From CAWJAP01 sp963834365 (GTDB taxonomy: Bacteria; Acidobacteriota; Vicinamibacteria; Vicinamibacterales; Vicinamibacteraceae): 64,000 nucleotides of DNA. Below are positions 1 through 10,399 of the stretch, one piece after another. Location: positions 62,001-126,000 of the forward strand of contig CAWIBS010000040.1 of the NCBI GenBank assembly GCA_963834365.1. The letters are read 5' to 3'. Every line of letters starts with the position of its first letter. Within the stretch, counting starts at the first letter, position 1. The notes under the pieces were generated by a model, which saw only the letters and a program-made list of their open reading frames with translations, made no database searches and was not told the DNA's origin. The translations under genes and the position numbers were made by a program.

Positions 1-561
1 GAAGGCCATCAAGCGATCGTGCGCGTCGGCGGTCAGGACACTCGGTTCCGCACCGAGGCCCTGGACGAATCGCATCAGCTCCGCGACGACGCGTTCGGGC
101 GGACGTTCGGTCGGCGTCAGAATCCACGGCCGCCCCCGGAACAGGTGATCCCGGGCCGAGGCGATTCCTGACGTCGCCGCCCCGCCAAGGGGATGTCCGC
201 CGACGAACGTGAGTCCGGGATGAGCGGCGGCTGCCTGGACGATGTCGCGCTTGGTGCTGCCGACATCGGTCACCAGCGTGCTGACGGCGGCCAGCCCCGC
301 AATCTCGTCGACGAGCGCCCGATTTCGCCCGACCGGCGCCGCGAGGACGACGAGATCCGACTCCCGGACGAGTCCCGCCAGGCTCTCAGCCGCCTCGGTG
401 ACGGCGCCGATCGTGATCGCGTCCCGTACGACCTCGCGGCGGTCGAACCCGATGACGCGCACCTCGGGCCACTGCCGCCGCGCCGACAGTCCGACCGACC
501 CGCCCACGAGTCCCACGCCGACGATGCCGATGCACTCAAACGGAGGCACGTCACCACCCAT
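1..561 (-). CDS. tyrA: prephenate dehydrogenase, 3' end cut by the window edge
   Basis: TyrA makes 4-hydroxyphenylpyruvate from prephenate with NAD(P)+, in the tyrosine branch in the cytoplasm. About 187 codons from the N-terminus are visible. They start with a Rossmann motif GVGLVGGS near residue 14, followed by LVTDVGSTK near residue 97 and FVGGHPLGG near residue 117, which is the usual TyrA order. The ATG at 561 overlaps the last 11 bases of the upstream aroF, so it is translationally coupled and is the last visible gene of the aromatic operon. It reads without a frameshift. The C-terminal helical dimerisation domain lies outside the window. An arogenate dehydrogenase role cannot be excluded from this part. 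Confidence 0.9.
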   Translation of the reverse strand, partial: MGGDVPPFECIGIVGVGLVGGSVGLSARRQWPEVRVIGFDRREVVRDAITIGAVTEAAESLAGLVRESDLVVLAAPVGRNRALVDEIAGLAAVSTLVTDVGSTKRDIVQAAAAHPGLTFVGGHPLGGAATSGIASARDHLFRGRPWILTPTERPPERVVAELMRFVQGLGAEPSVLTADAHDRLMAF

Positions 562-1594
562 CCCTCCCCTTGCTCTCGACGCAGATGCCGCGCCCGATCG
601 CCGGGGCGATGATCCGCAGCTCGGCCATCAGCCGGTCGAACTGTCCGGGGAACAGCGACTGCGCGCCGTCGCTGAGCGCGTGATCGGGATCGTTGTGGAC
701 CTCGATCAGCAGGCCGTCAGCGCCAGCGGCGATCGCCGCCCGCGCCATCGCCGGCACCTGATCGCGCTTGCCGATGCCGTGACTGGGATCGGCGAACACC
801 GGCAGGTGGCTCAACTTCTTGACGACGGGAATCGCCGAGATGTCCATCGTGTTGCGGGTGTAGGTCTCGAACGTGCGAATGCCGCGCTCGCACAGCACGA
901 CCTGCATGTTGCCGCCCGACAGGATGTATTCGGACGACAGCAGCCACTCTTCGATGGTCGCGGAAATCCCGCGTTTGAGCAGCACCGGCTTGCGGACCCG
1001 GCCCAGCTCGCGCAGCAGCGTGTAGTTCTGCATGTTGCGGGCGCCGACCTGATAGATGTCCACGTAGCGATCCATCAGCGGGATCTGGCTGAGGTCCATG
1101 ACCTCGCTGATCAGCGTCAGACCGTGCTGATCCGCGGCGTCGCGAAGCATGCGCAGTCCCTCCTCGCCGAGGCCCTGGAAGGCATACGGCGACGAGCGCG
1201 GCTTGAACGCGCCTCCCCGCAGCCCCTTGCCGCCCGCCCGCTTGACCGCGGCGGCCGTCGCCTGCACCTGCTCCGGCGACTCGGCCGAACAGGGACCTGC
1301 CATCACGATCACCTCGTCGCCGCCGATGCGGACGCCCCCGACGTCGAAGACCGTGCCTTCCTTCTTGAACGTGCGGCTGGCCAGCTTGTACGGCTCCGTG
1401 ATGCGCAGGACCTCGTGGACGCCATCGAGGACTTCGAGCAGCGCCGGGTCGCGATGGCGGCCGGGACCCACCGCGCCGAGCACGGTCCGCATGGCCCCGG
1501 TGGATCGGTGCACGTCGAATCCCTGCTCGACCAGATGGGCCACCACGTTCTGGACCTGTTCCTCGGATGCGCCTTCTTCCATGACGACCACCAT
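551..1594 (-). CDS. aroF: 3-deoxy-7-phosphoheptulonate (DAHP) synthase, ACT-like N-domain type
   Basis: This enzyme joins phosphoenolpyruvate and erythrose 4-phosphate in the first step of the shikimate pathway. The 347-residue protein has a ferredoxin/ACT-like N-terminal domain (about 1-70), typical of the Thermotoga/Bacillus-like class and often used for feedback control. The barrel follows with VMAGPCSAES near residue 97, RGGAFKPRSSPYAFQG near 126, LLKRG, and the metal-site motif DPSHG near 268. The ATG at 1594 has GAGGAG about 6 bases upstream. Its 3' end overlaps tyrA by 11 bp, and it lies 75 bp downstream of the chorismate mutase gene. It is intact, so the first step of the pathway is made from the same transcript as the trp genes. 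Confidence 0.93.
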   Translation of the reverse strand: MVVVMEEGASEEQVQNVVAHLVEQGFDVHRSTGAMRTVLGAVGPGRHRDPALLEVLDGVHEVLRITEPYKLASRTFKKEGTVFDVGGVRIGGDEVIVMAGPCSAESPEQVQATAAAVKRAGGKGLRGGAFKPRSSPYAFQGLGEEGLRMLRDAADQHGLTLISEVMDLSQIPLMDRYVDIYQVGARNMQNYTLLRELGRVRKPVLLKRGISATIEEWLLSSEYILSGGNMQVVLCERGIRTFETYTRNTMDISAIPVVKKLSHLPVFADPSHGIGKRDQVPAMARAAIAAGADGLLIEVHNDPDHALSDGAQSLFPGQFDRLMAELRIIAPAIGRGICVESKGRDGW

Positions 1595-1669
1595 GACATC
1601 TCCTCGTGACGCGCTCCCGGGCCGCGCCTCCCGGCGCCGGGCCCCGGCCCGGCGCGTCTCGTTGCGTGC

Positions 1670-2005
1670 TCAGTGCCCAGACTCCGCCACGACGCGCTCG
1701 AGGCGTCTGGCCTCGTCGATGATCCGCTCGAAGAGCCGTGCGATCGCGTCGTTGTCGAGCGGTCCCGTGTTCACGTCCCGCACGTGCTTCAACACGGCCT
1801 CTTCCCGCGCCGGCTGATAGATGTCGAGGGCGAGCGCCCGCTTGGCCTCGCCAATCGACAGGGCGCTCGCCGCACGCTGGTTGAGCAGCGTGACGAGCTC
1901 GGCGTCGATGCGATCGATCTCGTCCCGCAGGGCGGCAATCTCCGCCAGCCGCGCGTCGCGCGCCACGCCGTTGTCAGGCCACGCCGGATCCTTCGAGTCA
2001 CCCAT
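1670..2005 (-). CDS. aroQ: chorismate mutase, AroQ class
   Basis: Small all-helical enzyme (111 residues) that rearranges chorismate to prephenate, the branch point towards Phe and Tyr. The usual AroQ pattern is visible: LRDEIDRIDAELVTLLNQRA (about 28-47), then the IGEAKRA segment with its active-site Lys, and a C-terminal helix with FERIIDEARRLE. There is no fused prephenate dehydratase or DAHP synthase domain. The ATG at 2005 overlaps the trpA stop (ATGGGTGA), so translation is probably coupled. It sits between trpA and aroF, so prephenate is made by the operon that also carries tyrA. A prephenate dehydratase gene is not in the window. Confidence 0.9.
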   Translation of the reverse strand: MGDSKDPAWPDNGVARDARLAEIAALRDEIDRIDAELVTLLNQRAASALSIGEAKRALALDIYQPAREEAVLKHVRDVNTGPLDNDAIARLFERIIDEARRLERVVAESGH

Positions 2006-2813
2006 GGCTCACCGCCGGCAGTCGCGCGCCGCCCTGCAGCTCCCGGACGAAGGCGTCCACCCGGGACGGCAGGTCGGGCGCCTCCGCACTTCGGGCGATC
2101 AGATCGACGAGCGCGCTCCCGACCACGGCGGCGTCGGCGAACTCCCCCACAGCCGCGACGTGCTCGGCCCGCGACAGGCCGAAACCGACCGCGATTGGAA
2201 GGTCGGTGACCCGGCGGATTCGCTCGGCCAGCTCGCGCGCGCCCCCGGCCACATGGTCACGTACGCCCGTCACGCCCAGTCGCGAGATCGCATACAGGAA
2301 GCCCGACCCGAGCGCCGCCGCCTCGCGCATCCGCGCGTCGCTAGTCGTCGGGCTCAGGAGAAAGATGGTGTCGATGCTGGCACCGCGCCAGTGCGTCGCG
2401 CAGGCCGGAGGCCTCTTCGATCGGGAGATCGAGCGCAAGCACACCGTCCACACCGGCCTCGGCGGCCCGTGCCACGAAGTGGCCGAGTCCCAGGCGGAAG
2501 ACGGGGTTCGCGTAGGTGAAGAGCACGATCGGCGCCTGGACGTCGCGCCGGACCTCGGCCACGAGATCGAGCGCGCGCCCGAGCGACATGCCCGCGGCCA
2601 GCGCCCGCTCGGACGCACGCTGAATCACCGGACCGTCGGCCAGCGGCTCGGAGAACGGCACGCCGACCTCCAGCACGTCGGCGCCGGCGCGGTCGAGGGC
2701 GAGGATGACGTCGCGTGAGCGTGCGAAATCCGGATCGCCGGCGGTGACATATGTCACCAGCCCGCAGCGGCCACGGGCGCGGACGGCCGCGAAGGTCGAG
2801 TCGAGCCGCCGGC

Positions 2814-2817
<4 letters not shown>
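1998..2817 (-). CDS. trpA: tryptophan synthase alpha chain (one frameshift)
   Basis: TrpA cleaves indole-3-glycerol phosphate to indole and glyceraldehyde 3-phosphate in the alpha2beta2 complex. The N-terminal two thirds read VTYVTAGDP, then LEVGVPFSEPLADGP, which carries the catalytic Glu and Asp, and YANPV. A one-base shift near 2385 moves the rest (TIFLLSPTT, AVGFGLS) into another frame. Joined, the protein is about 272 residues, the usual length. Its ATG at 2817 overlaps the trpB stop (ATGA) and its stop overlaps the chorismate mutase start. The shift lies in a conserved stretch and no other damage is seen, so I read it as a sequence error. Confidence 0.9.
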
Positions 2818-4060
<1,243 letters not shown>

Positions 4061-4161
4061 CGTGCCTCCATGCGCGCGCGACCGCATCGACGAACGCGCG
4101 CATGCGTCCGTGATCCTTCACGCCCGGGCGCTGTCTCGACGCCCGACGAGACATCCACGGC

Positions 4162-4694
4162 CTAGGCGCGCACCGATCGAATCGCCTCGCCGACGTTCTC
4201 CGGGCGCGAGCCCGCCGGCCAGGACGATGCGCCGGCGTGCGCGCGAGGCCGCCGCGCGCCTGCCAGTCGGCGCGGCTGGCCGGTGCCGCCTCTCGCCTCG
4301 GGGGCGACGGCATCGACCAGCAGCGTGACAGTCGTCCGGCCAGCTGTCGCGCGGCGTCGACGACGTCGTCCGCCTCGCGGCCGAGCGGCTTTGATCAGCC
4401 GCGCGGCCGATCCGACGCGCCGTCGTCGACCGGCTTCGTCGCCGTGCAGCTGGACGACGTCCAGCCCGACGGCGTGCCGATCGCGTCCATCTCCTCCGAC
4501 GGCCGCGTCCACGAACACGCCGACGCGCTGCACGAACGGCGGCAATGTCCGCGCGATCGCTCGCGCAGCGTCCGGCGTCATCGCGCGCGGGCTTCCCGGC
4601 CAGAACACGAACCCGACCGCGTCGCGCGCCCAGATCGGCCGCCAGCCACGCATCGTCGCGCCGCGTGATGCCGCAGAACTTGACGCGCGGTCAT
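4162..4694 (-). CDS. trpF: phosphoribosylanthranilate isomerase (frameshifted)
   Basis: TrpF converts phosphoribosylanthranilate to CdRP, the third step of the Trp branch. Visible blocks are VKFCGITR right after the start (reached by a one-base shift near codon 4), FVFWPGSPRAM, VGVFVDA and VVQLHGDE. The C-terminal phosphate-binding part is scrambled over frames. The span of about 177 codons is somewhat short for the family (about 200). The ATG at 4694 overlaps the trpC stop (ATGA). About 100 bp separate its stop from trpB, the largest gap inside this trp run, and I see no other gene there. Confidence 0.82.
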
Positions 4695-5551
4695 GCGCGG
4701 CGCCTCCCACGCCGCGCGCCGCCGACGTCGAGCAGCATCGACAGCGCCGCGCCGGGATCGGCTTCGGTCATGAACCGCTCGCCGATCAGGAACGCGTGGT
4801 AGCCAGCGCCGACGCAGCGCGCGCAGATCCTCGCCGGTCCGCAGGCCGCTCTCGGCGACGGCGACGCACCCGTCGCGGAGATGCGGCGCCACGAGTGCGA
4901 AGCGGTCGTCGAGCGAGACCTCGAGCGTCTGCAGGTTGCGGCTGTTCACCCCGACGATCGTCGCGCCCGCCGTCCAGCGCGCGCTCGAGCTCGTCGCCGT
5001 CGTGCACTTCGACGAGCGCCGCGAGTCCGTCGCGCTCGGCAGGCCGATCAACCGGCCGAGCTCGTTCGTCGACAGCGCCGCGACGATGAGCAGGATCGGC
5101 GTCGCGCCGTGCACGCACGCGCTTCGAGCACTGAAATTCGTCGACGACGAAGTCCTTGCGCAGCAGCGGCAGCGCCGGATCGCGCCTCGCGCACGCGCGC
5201 GTCAAGATGTGTCGAGCGAGCCGTCGAAGAACGTGGGCTCGGTCAGGACCGAGATGGCCGCGGCGCCCGCCTCGCTCGTACGCGCGCGCGATCGCCGCCG
5301 GATCGTAGTCGGCGCGCAGGACACCCTTCGACGGCGATCGCCGCTTGCATTCGGCGATCACGTTGAACGTGCCCGGCGCGGTGAGAGCGGCATGGAACGC
5401 GCTCGCCCCTGGCGACCAGCTCCGCATCGGCGATGGCCCGCACGAGCGCGTCGTGCGGCGTCGTCATCTGCCGCACCTCGACGATGCGTCGCGTCGCCGC
5501 GACAATCGCCTGCAGGACATCGGGACGGGACGTGGCAGGCATCGCGCTCAC
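4691..5551 (-). CDS. trpC: indole-3-glycerol phosphate synthase (frameshifted)
   Basis: TrpC closes the indole ring from CdRP with loss of CO2. The pieces show VIAECKRRSPSKG with the catalytic Glu and Lys, LLRKDFVVDEFQ, GVNSRNLQTLEVSL, VAESGL, and at the end YHAFLIGERFMTE read across shifts. At least four single-base shifts are needed. The start is either GTG 5551, which overlaps the trpD stop, or ATG 5542 nine bases later. The ATG gives a more usual N-terminus (MPATSRPDVLQAI). The stop overlaps the trpF ATG. The reconstructed length of about 285 codons fits the family. Confidence 0.86.
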
Positions 5552-6585
5552 ACGCCGCTCCCCTCGTCGGCGGAGACCTGCACCAGCCGCTCCAGACGCT
5601 CCGCTGCCCGCCGGCGTCGAGCGCCGTCGCGGCCAGGCGCATGCCGTCGCCCACCGATTCGACCACGCCGCCGACGAGCAGCGCCGCGCCGGCGTTGAAC
5701 AGGACGATGTCGCGGCGCGGGCCCGGGCTCGCCGGCCAGGATCCGGCGCAGTCGGTCGGCATTCGCCGCCGCGTCACCGCCCGCCAGATCGGCGGTCGTC
5801 GCCTTCGGGAGACCGACGTCGCCGGGTGCACGTAGAACGTGTCGCACGCAGCCGTCGCGGGCCTCGGATACCTTCGTGTAGCCGGTCGTCGAGATCTCGT
5901 CGAGGCCATCGGCGCCGTGCACGACCCAGACGCGCGGTCGGACGCCCAGCAGGCCGAGCGCGCGCGCCACCAGCTCGGTGAGCTCGGGCCGCGGCACGCC
6001 GATCAGCTGACGCGGCGCGCCCGCGGGGTTGGTCAGCGGGCCGAGCAGGTTGAACGCCGTCCGCACGCCGAGGTCCCGTCGAACCGGTGCCGGCATGCCG
6101 CATCGATGGGTGGAAGGTCGGGCGCGAAGAAGAACGCGACGCCCGCTTCGACGAGACAGCGCTCGACGATGGCCGGCGGGCGCCGAGACGTTGACGCCGA
6201 GCGCTTCGAACACATCGGCGCTGCCGCAGCGGCTCGACACGACGCGATTGCCGTGCTTCGCGACGCGCAGCGCCGCAGGCGGCGACGACCAGAGCGACGA
6301 CGGACGAGATGTTGAACGTCCCGCGCGCCGTCGCCGCCGGTGCCGCAGGTGTCGAAGGCGTCCGGCGTAGCGCCGCGACAGTGGCACCGCGCGCTGCGCG
6401 CATCGTCCGCGCAAAGCCGACCAGCTCCGCTGGCCGCTCGCCCTTCTGAGCGCAGCGCCGACGAGCAGGCCGGCGATGTGGGCGGCGGCGGCGTCGCCGT
6501 CCATGATGCGTGCCATGGCCGAGGCCGCCTCGGCGGCCGTGAGGTCCTCGCGTCGCTGAAGCTTCTCGAGCAGCGCCGGGAACAT
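5548..6585 (-). CDS. trpD: anthranilate phosphoribosyltransferase (frameshifted)
   Basis: TrpD adds the phosphoribosyl group from PRPP to anthranilate. The N-terminal helical domain reads MFPALLEKLQRREDLTAAEA. GTFNISS, KHGNRVVSSRCGSADVFEAL and FNLLGPLTNPAG mark the PRPP and anthranilate site. Further pieces (GVPRPELTELVARAL, VVHGADGLDEIS) complete the fold. Joined length is about 345 codons, as expected. At least four one-base shifts are present. ATG 6585 overlaps the trpG stop (TAATG), and the stop overlaps the trpC start. It is not fused to trpG, unlike in enterobacteria. Confidence 0.88.
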   Translation of the reverse strand: MFPALLEKLQRREDLTAAEAASAMARIMDGDAAAAHIAGLLVGAALRRASGQRSWSALRGRCAQRAVPLSRRYAGRLRHLRHRRRRRAGRSTSRPSSLWSSPPAALRVAKHGNRVVSSRCGSADVFEALGVNVSAPAGHRRALSRRSGRRVLLRARPSTHRCGMPAPVRRDLGVRTAFNLLGPLTNPAGAPRQLIGVPRPELTELVARALGLLGVRPRVWVVHGADGLDEISTTGYTKVSEARDGCVRHVLRAPGDVGLPKATTADLAGGDAAANADRLRRILAGEPGPAPRHRPVQRRRGAARRRRGRIGGRRHAPGRDGARRRRAAERLERLVQVSADEGSGV

Positions 6586-7159
6586 TACATCTCCAGGAAG
6601 TTGCGCAACATGCAGCCGGCCGTCGGTCGTCAGCACCGACTCGGGATGGAACTGCACGCCATGCATCGGCCACTCGCGATGCCGCAGCGCCATCACCGTG
6701 CATCGTCGGTCGGTCCGCGCCGTGACGCTCGAGACGCTCGGGCCAGTCGTCGTCCGCGACGATCAGCGAGTGATAGCGCGCCGCGGCGAACGGGCCTGCG
6801 CAGCCCGGCGAAGAGACCGCGGCCGTCGTGTTCGATCGACGAGCGTCTTGCCGTGCATCGAGCTGACGCGCGCGCGCACGACGCGGCCGCCGAACGCGGC
6901 GCCCATCGCCTGATGTCCGAGACAGACGCCGAGCATCGGGATCTGCCGGGCGAACCGTTCGATCACGGCCATCGACACGCCCGCCTGTTCGGGCCGCCCG
7001 GGTCCCGGCGAGATCACGATGTGCGAGGGGCGCCACGCCTCGATCTCGTCGAGCGTGACCAGGTCGTTGCGGCGCACCGACGACGTCGGCGCCCAGCTCT
7101 CCGAGATACTGCGCCAGATTGAAGGTGAACGAGTCGTAGTTGTCGATGAGCAGCAGCAC
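6585..7159 (-). CDS. trpG: anthranilate synthase glutaminase subunit (frameshifted)
   Basis: TrpG supplies ammonia from glutamine to TrpE. It opens with LLLIDNYDSFTFNLAQYLGE, then HIVISPGPGRPEQAG, MLGVCLGHQAMG with the catalytic Cys, RYHSLIV, and GVQFHPESVLT with the His/Glu of the triad. The last residues NFLEM come from a shifted frame and end in TAATG, overlapping trpD. The start is taken as GTG 7159, because no in-frame ATG lies nearby. About 190 codons, normal for the family. At least three shifts. A 92-bp gap separates it from trpE, and nothing recognisable lies there. Confidence 0.86.
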
Positions 7160-7251
7160 GATCGGACTCGTCGTAGCGTCTGATCGTTCGGCGTTGGTCG
7201 TTGGCCTCGATCGCTGGATCGCGGCCCGCGGTCTTCAGCGCTGCCACGGAC

Positions 7252-8749
7252 TCACCGCAGGTCCCCTTGTGCGAGCTCGAGGGCGTTGAGCAGCGCGCGG
7301 GCCTTGCTCCGCGTCTCCTCGTACTCCGCCGCCGGATTCGAGTCGGCGACGATGCCGGCGCCGGCCTGGACCTGCGCGACGCCGCCGCGCATCGCGATCG
7401 TGCGGATGGCGATGCAGAAATCGAGGTTGCCGGCGAAGTCGAGATAGCCGACCGCTCCGGCATACAGGCCGCGCCAGGACGGTTCCAGCTCCGCGATGAT
7501 CTGCATCGCGCGAATCTTCGGCGCGCCCGAGACGGTGCCGGCCGGAAAGCACGCCACCAGCGCGTCGAGGCGATCGCGATCCTCGGCCAGGCGGCCTTCG
7601 ACGCGCGACACGAGGTGCATGACGTGCGAGTAGCGCTCGATCGTCATGTAACTGCGGCACGCGCACCGATGCCGTACTCGGAGACCCGCCCGAGGTCGTT
7701 GCGTCCGAGATCGACGAGCATCACGTGTTCGGCCCGTTCCTTCTCGTCCCGCTTGAGCTCCTCGGCCAGGCGAACGTCTTCGTCGGGCGTCCGCCCGCGG
7801 GCTCGCGTTCCGGCAATCGGATGCGTCTCGATGTGCCGGCCCTCGACCCGCACGAGCATCTCGGGCGACGACCCGACGATCGCGAGATCGCCGACGCGCA
7901 GGAAGTACATGTACGGCGACGGGTTCACGTGCCGCAGCGCGCGATAGACGGTGAACGGGATCCGCCGTCACTTCGACGTCGAAGCGCTGCGAAAGCACGA
8001 CCTGATAGATGTCTCCCGCGGCGATGTGCTCCTTCGCGGTGACGGACGCTGTCTTCGAACTCCTCGCGGCTCGTGCGCGCGGTCACGACGAGGCGGTGCG
8101 CCGGTCGCGGCGGGCGAGCTGCGACAGGCTGCGCTCGAGCTCGCGCTCGAGGAACTCGATCCGCGCGCAGGCGAACTGGTAAAGCGTCTCGAGGTTCTCT
8201 TCCGGCGTGATCCGGGCGTTGGCAATCAGCAGGATCCGGTGCTTGACGTGATCGAACGCCAGAATCGTGTCGAACAGCATGAACGCCGCTTCCGCGGCCG
8301 GATCGCCGAGGCGCTCGCGCTGCCCGGCCCACACGCCGTCGAGCGCCGGCTCGAACCAGGGGGCCGCGTCGTAGCCGAAGAAGCCGACGGCTCCGCCGGT
8401 GAAGCGCGGAAGATCGGGGACGAACGGCGACCGGTACTCGGCCATGACGCGCCTGACCGCCTCGACGAACGGTTCATCGAGCGGTCCGCGTCTCGCCGGC
8501 CTGCTCGATGACGGCGCCGCCGCCGCGCGAACGCAGGACGAGCAACGGGTCCTTGCCGAGGAAACTGTAGCGCGCGACGCGCTCGCCGCCCTCGACGCTC
8601 TCGAGCAGGAACGCATAGTCGGCATGCTCGGCCACCTTCAGGAACGCCGACACCGGCGTCAGCAGGTCGGCCATGAGCTCCTTGTAGACGGGCACGAACG
8701 TGCCGCGCTGCGCCAGCTCGACGAACTCTTCGAACGATGTCTGCTTCAT
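7252..8749 (-). CDS. trpE: anthranilate synthase component I (frameshifted)
   Basis: TrpE turns chorismate and ammonia into anthranilate, the committed step to Trp and the usual point of feedback inhibition. The pieces in order: SFEEFVELAQRGTFVPVYKE at the start, then LLESVEGG (the LLES Trp-binding region), AVGFFGYDA, VGSSPEMLVRVEG, HPIAGTRARGRTPDED, LVDLGRNDLGRV, FPAGTVSGAPK and QAGAGIVADSNP. All chorismate-site motifs are present. About 499 codons when joined, a typical length, with three or more shifts. ATG 8749 overlaps the aroDE stop (ATGA). Being close behind the attenuator, it should respond strongly to it. Confidence 0.9.
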
Positions 8750-10226
8750 CGCGGCGACCCCGGGGCCTTCGAGCTGGTGGGAGACGACAGGCGCTCCATC
8801 TCCCGAGCCGGCGCTCTGCGGCCGCCCGCATGATCGAGGACGAGGGCATCACGCCGGTCCACCACTCGAACTGCCGGACCGCCTGCTCCACGAGCATGTC
8901 GAGCCCGTCGATCGTGCGGCAGCCGGCGACCGCCGCATCGCGCAGCAACCGCGTCGGCCGCGGGTTGTAGACCAGGTCGTAGACGAGTCGTCCGTCGAGC
9001 GCACAGCCGAGCCATGGGCGAAGCGTCCACATCGGGATGCGTCCCGACCGGGGTCGTGTTCACCAGCACATCCCAGACGCCGGACGGCACCGGCCACGGT
9101 CCACGCTCGAGATCGAGCTCCTCGGCCAGCGCCGCACCGGCGTCGGATCGCCGTGCATGCACACGGATGCGGGCGCCCTTGCGGCGCAAGCCCGCGACCA
9201 CCGACCGCGCAGCGCCACCCGCCCCGAGCACGGAGACGCGCGCACCGCGGAGATCGATGTCGCCGAGCGGGGCCAGGAACCCGTCCACGTCGGTGTTCAG
9301 CCCTTCCCACCCGCCGTCGGCCCGTCGCCGCAGCGTGTTGACCGCCGCCTCCAGCGCCTCCGTCCGCGACGGCCGCCGCGTCTTCCTTGAACGGAGCCGT
9401 CACGCTCGCCCCGACGATGGGCAGGGCCTCGGCCAGGCCGAGGAAGTCGTCGAACGACTCGGCCTCGCACGGCACATAGACGCCCGCGGCGTCATGAGCC
9501 TCGAACGCGGCATTGTGCATGGCCGGCGACACCGAGTGGCCGATCGGCCGGCCGACGACGGCGTACACGGGGGTCCGGGCATCGACCTGACGGAGCCGGA
9601 ACTCGGACAGCAGCCGATCGGCGGCAATCTGCCCCGGCGCGTAGCCGTTGCCGGCATAGGTCCAGCACGATCCGAAATGTGCCGGCAACGCGCGGGTGGG
9701 GAGACCGGCGACGCCCATCGCGATCAGCACCGTGCGATCGGTGGCGCGACGCCCGATCTCGAGGAGCGGCACCAGATCGCCCAGCCGCGACGGGGTGACC
9801 GCGACCTTCACGACCGCCGGCCCGAGTCGCCGCATCTGCTCGACGTCGCTCGCCAGCCCGCCGGGCATCCCCGCGAAGTCGTGCATGGAGACGACGATGC
9901 GCGATCGCGTCCGGTCGTTCAGGAGGCGGTGCGCGTCCTGCGCCCGCCACTCCACGTCCACGAACTCCGCGCCCTGCGCGAGGGCCTGCTCGAGGATGGC
10001 CACGCGATCAGCCTCGGCGCCGTCGAAGAGCCCACCCTCCCACGTCGGGCGGCAGGTCACCACCACCGGCTTCTGCCGGCCGGCCAGGGCGGCGGCGACA
10101 TCCGGACGGGCCAGCGCGTCGAGACGCAGCTCGATCAGGTCGGCGTCCGACACGCCGTCACGTCGGGCGCGCATCGGCGCGGATGTCCTCCGTCAGGACG
10201 GTCTCGACGAGGAGTGGGCTCGGCAT
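8746..10226 (-). CDS. aroDE: bifunctional 3-dehydroquinate dehydratase / shikimate dehydrogenase (frameshifted)
   Basis: A fusion of two consecutive shikimate-pathway enzymes. The first half is a type I dehydroquinase: ELRLD, VVTCRPTWEGG, SMHDF with the catalytic His, and VVKVAVT with the Schiff-base Lys. The second half is shikimate dehydrogenase: GHSVSPAMHNAAFE, VTAPFKED with the active-site Lys, GAGGAARSV for NADP, VNTTPVGT and GLDMLVEQ. Four or so shifts (near 10178, 9375, 9010 and 8822) break the frame. Restoring the first places the start at ATG 10226 (MPSPLLVETV), directly after the U-run of a terminator hairpin. The AAGGGG in the hairpin's 3' arm is its likely ribosome site. It is the first structural gene of the operon. 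Confidence 0.9.
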
Positions 10227-10262
10227 AAAAAAAGCCCCTTCAACCGTGGGGTTGAAGGGGCT
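10227..10262 (-). terminator. rho-independent attenuator terminator before aroDE
   Basis: A perfect 13-bp hairpin (arms 10233-10245 and 10250-10262, loop of four) is followed on the minus strand by seven T residues (10227-10233, the outermost stem pair using one of them). The run stops directly at the aroDE ATG (10226). It therefore lies upstream of, not behind, a gene, as an attenuator does. Its 3' arm contains AAGGGG eight bases before the ATG, so folding would also hide the aroDE ribosome site. Confidence 0.9.
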
Positions 10263-10314
10263 CGTCTCGTTCGTGCTCGGCGCGTTGTCGGTCGGCTAGA
10301 CCGCCCCCTCGACC
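10250..10314 (-). promoter_or_regulatory. antiterminator pairing: leader segment 10303-10314 with terminator arm 10250-10261
   Basis: On the minus strand GGTCGAGGGGGC (10314 to 10303), inside the leader peptide's last codons, can pair with GCCCCTTCAACC (10261 to 10250), the 5' arm of the terminator. Eleven of twelve positions pair, counting one G-U. The segment begins about 15 bases after the two Trp codons, so a ribosome stalled there would leave it free to form the antiterminator. A ribosome reaching the stop (10296-10298) would cover it and let the terminator form. This is the classical attenuation geometry, and the pairing is read directly from the sequence. Confidence 0.75.
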
Positions 10315-10391
10315 CTGTGGCCGGCATACCACCAGAACGACACCGTCAACACGGTGCGTGGGGTGCGGCCGGGGGCGGGGCGCGGTGCCAT
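10296..10391 (-). CDS. aromatic-operon leader peptide with Phe-Trp-Trp-Tyr run
   Basis: A 31-codon reading frame between the promoter and the attenuator hairpin. Its codons 19-22 read TTC TGG TGG TAT (10337 down to 10326), i.e. Phe-Trp-Trp-Tyr, followed by AGHRVEGAV and TAG. All three aromatic amino acids are consecutive, which fits an operon making precursors of all three. ATG 10391 lies at or one base after the predicted transcription start, so translation could be leaderless. A shorter start at GTG 10352 (VLTVSFWWYAG..., 18 residues) is also possible; neither has a clear ribosome site. It is too short for ordinary gene calling, and its role is inferred from position and codon content. Confidence 0.82.
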   Translation of the reverse strand: MAPRPAPGRTPRTVLTVSFWWYAGHRVEGAV

Positions 10392-10399
10392 TGCGCGAG

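Noticed and set aside
242..1609. Long open frame on the plus strand opposite aroF
   Set aside because: It mirrors the third-position GC bias of aroF and has no recognisable motif; aroF on the minus strand is clear.
10350..10352. GTG 10352 as the leader peptide start
   Set aside because: Kept only as an alternative: it gives an 18-residue peptide but has no ribosome site, while ATG 10391 fits the predicted transcription start.
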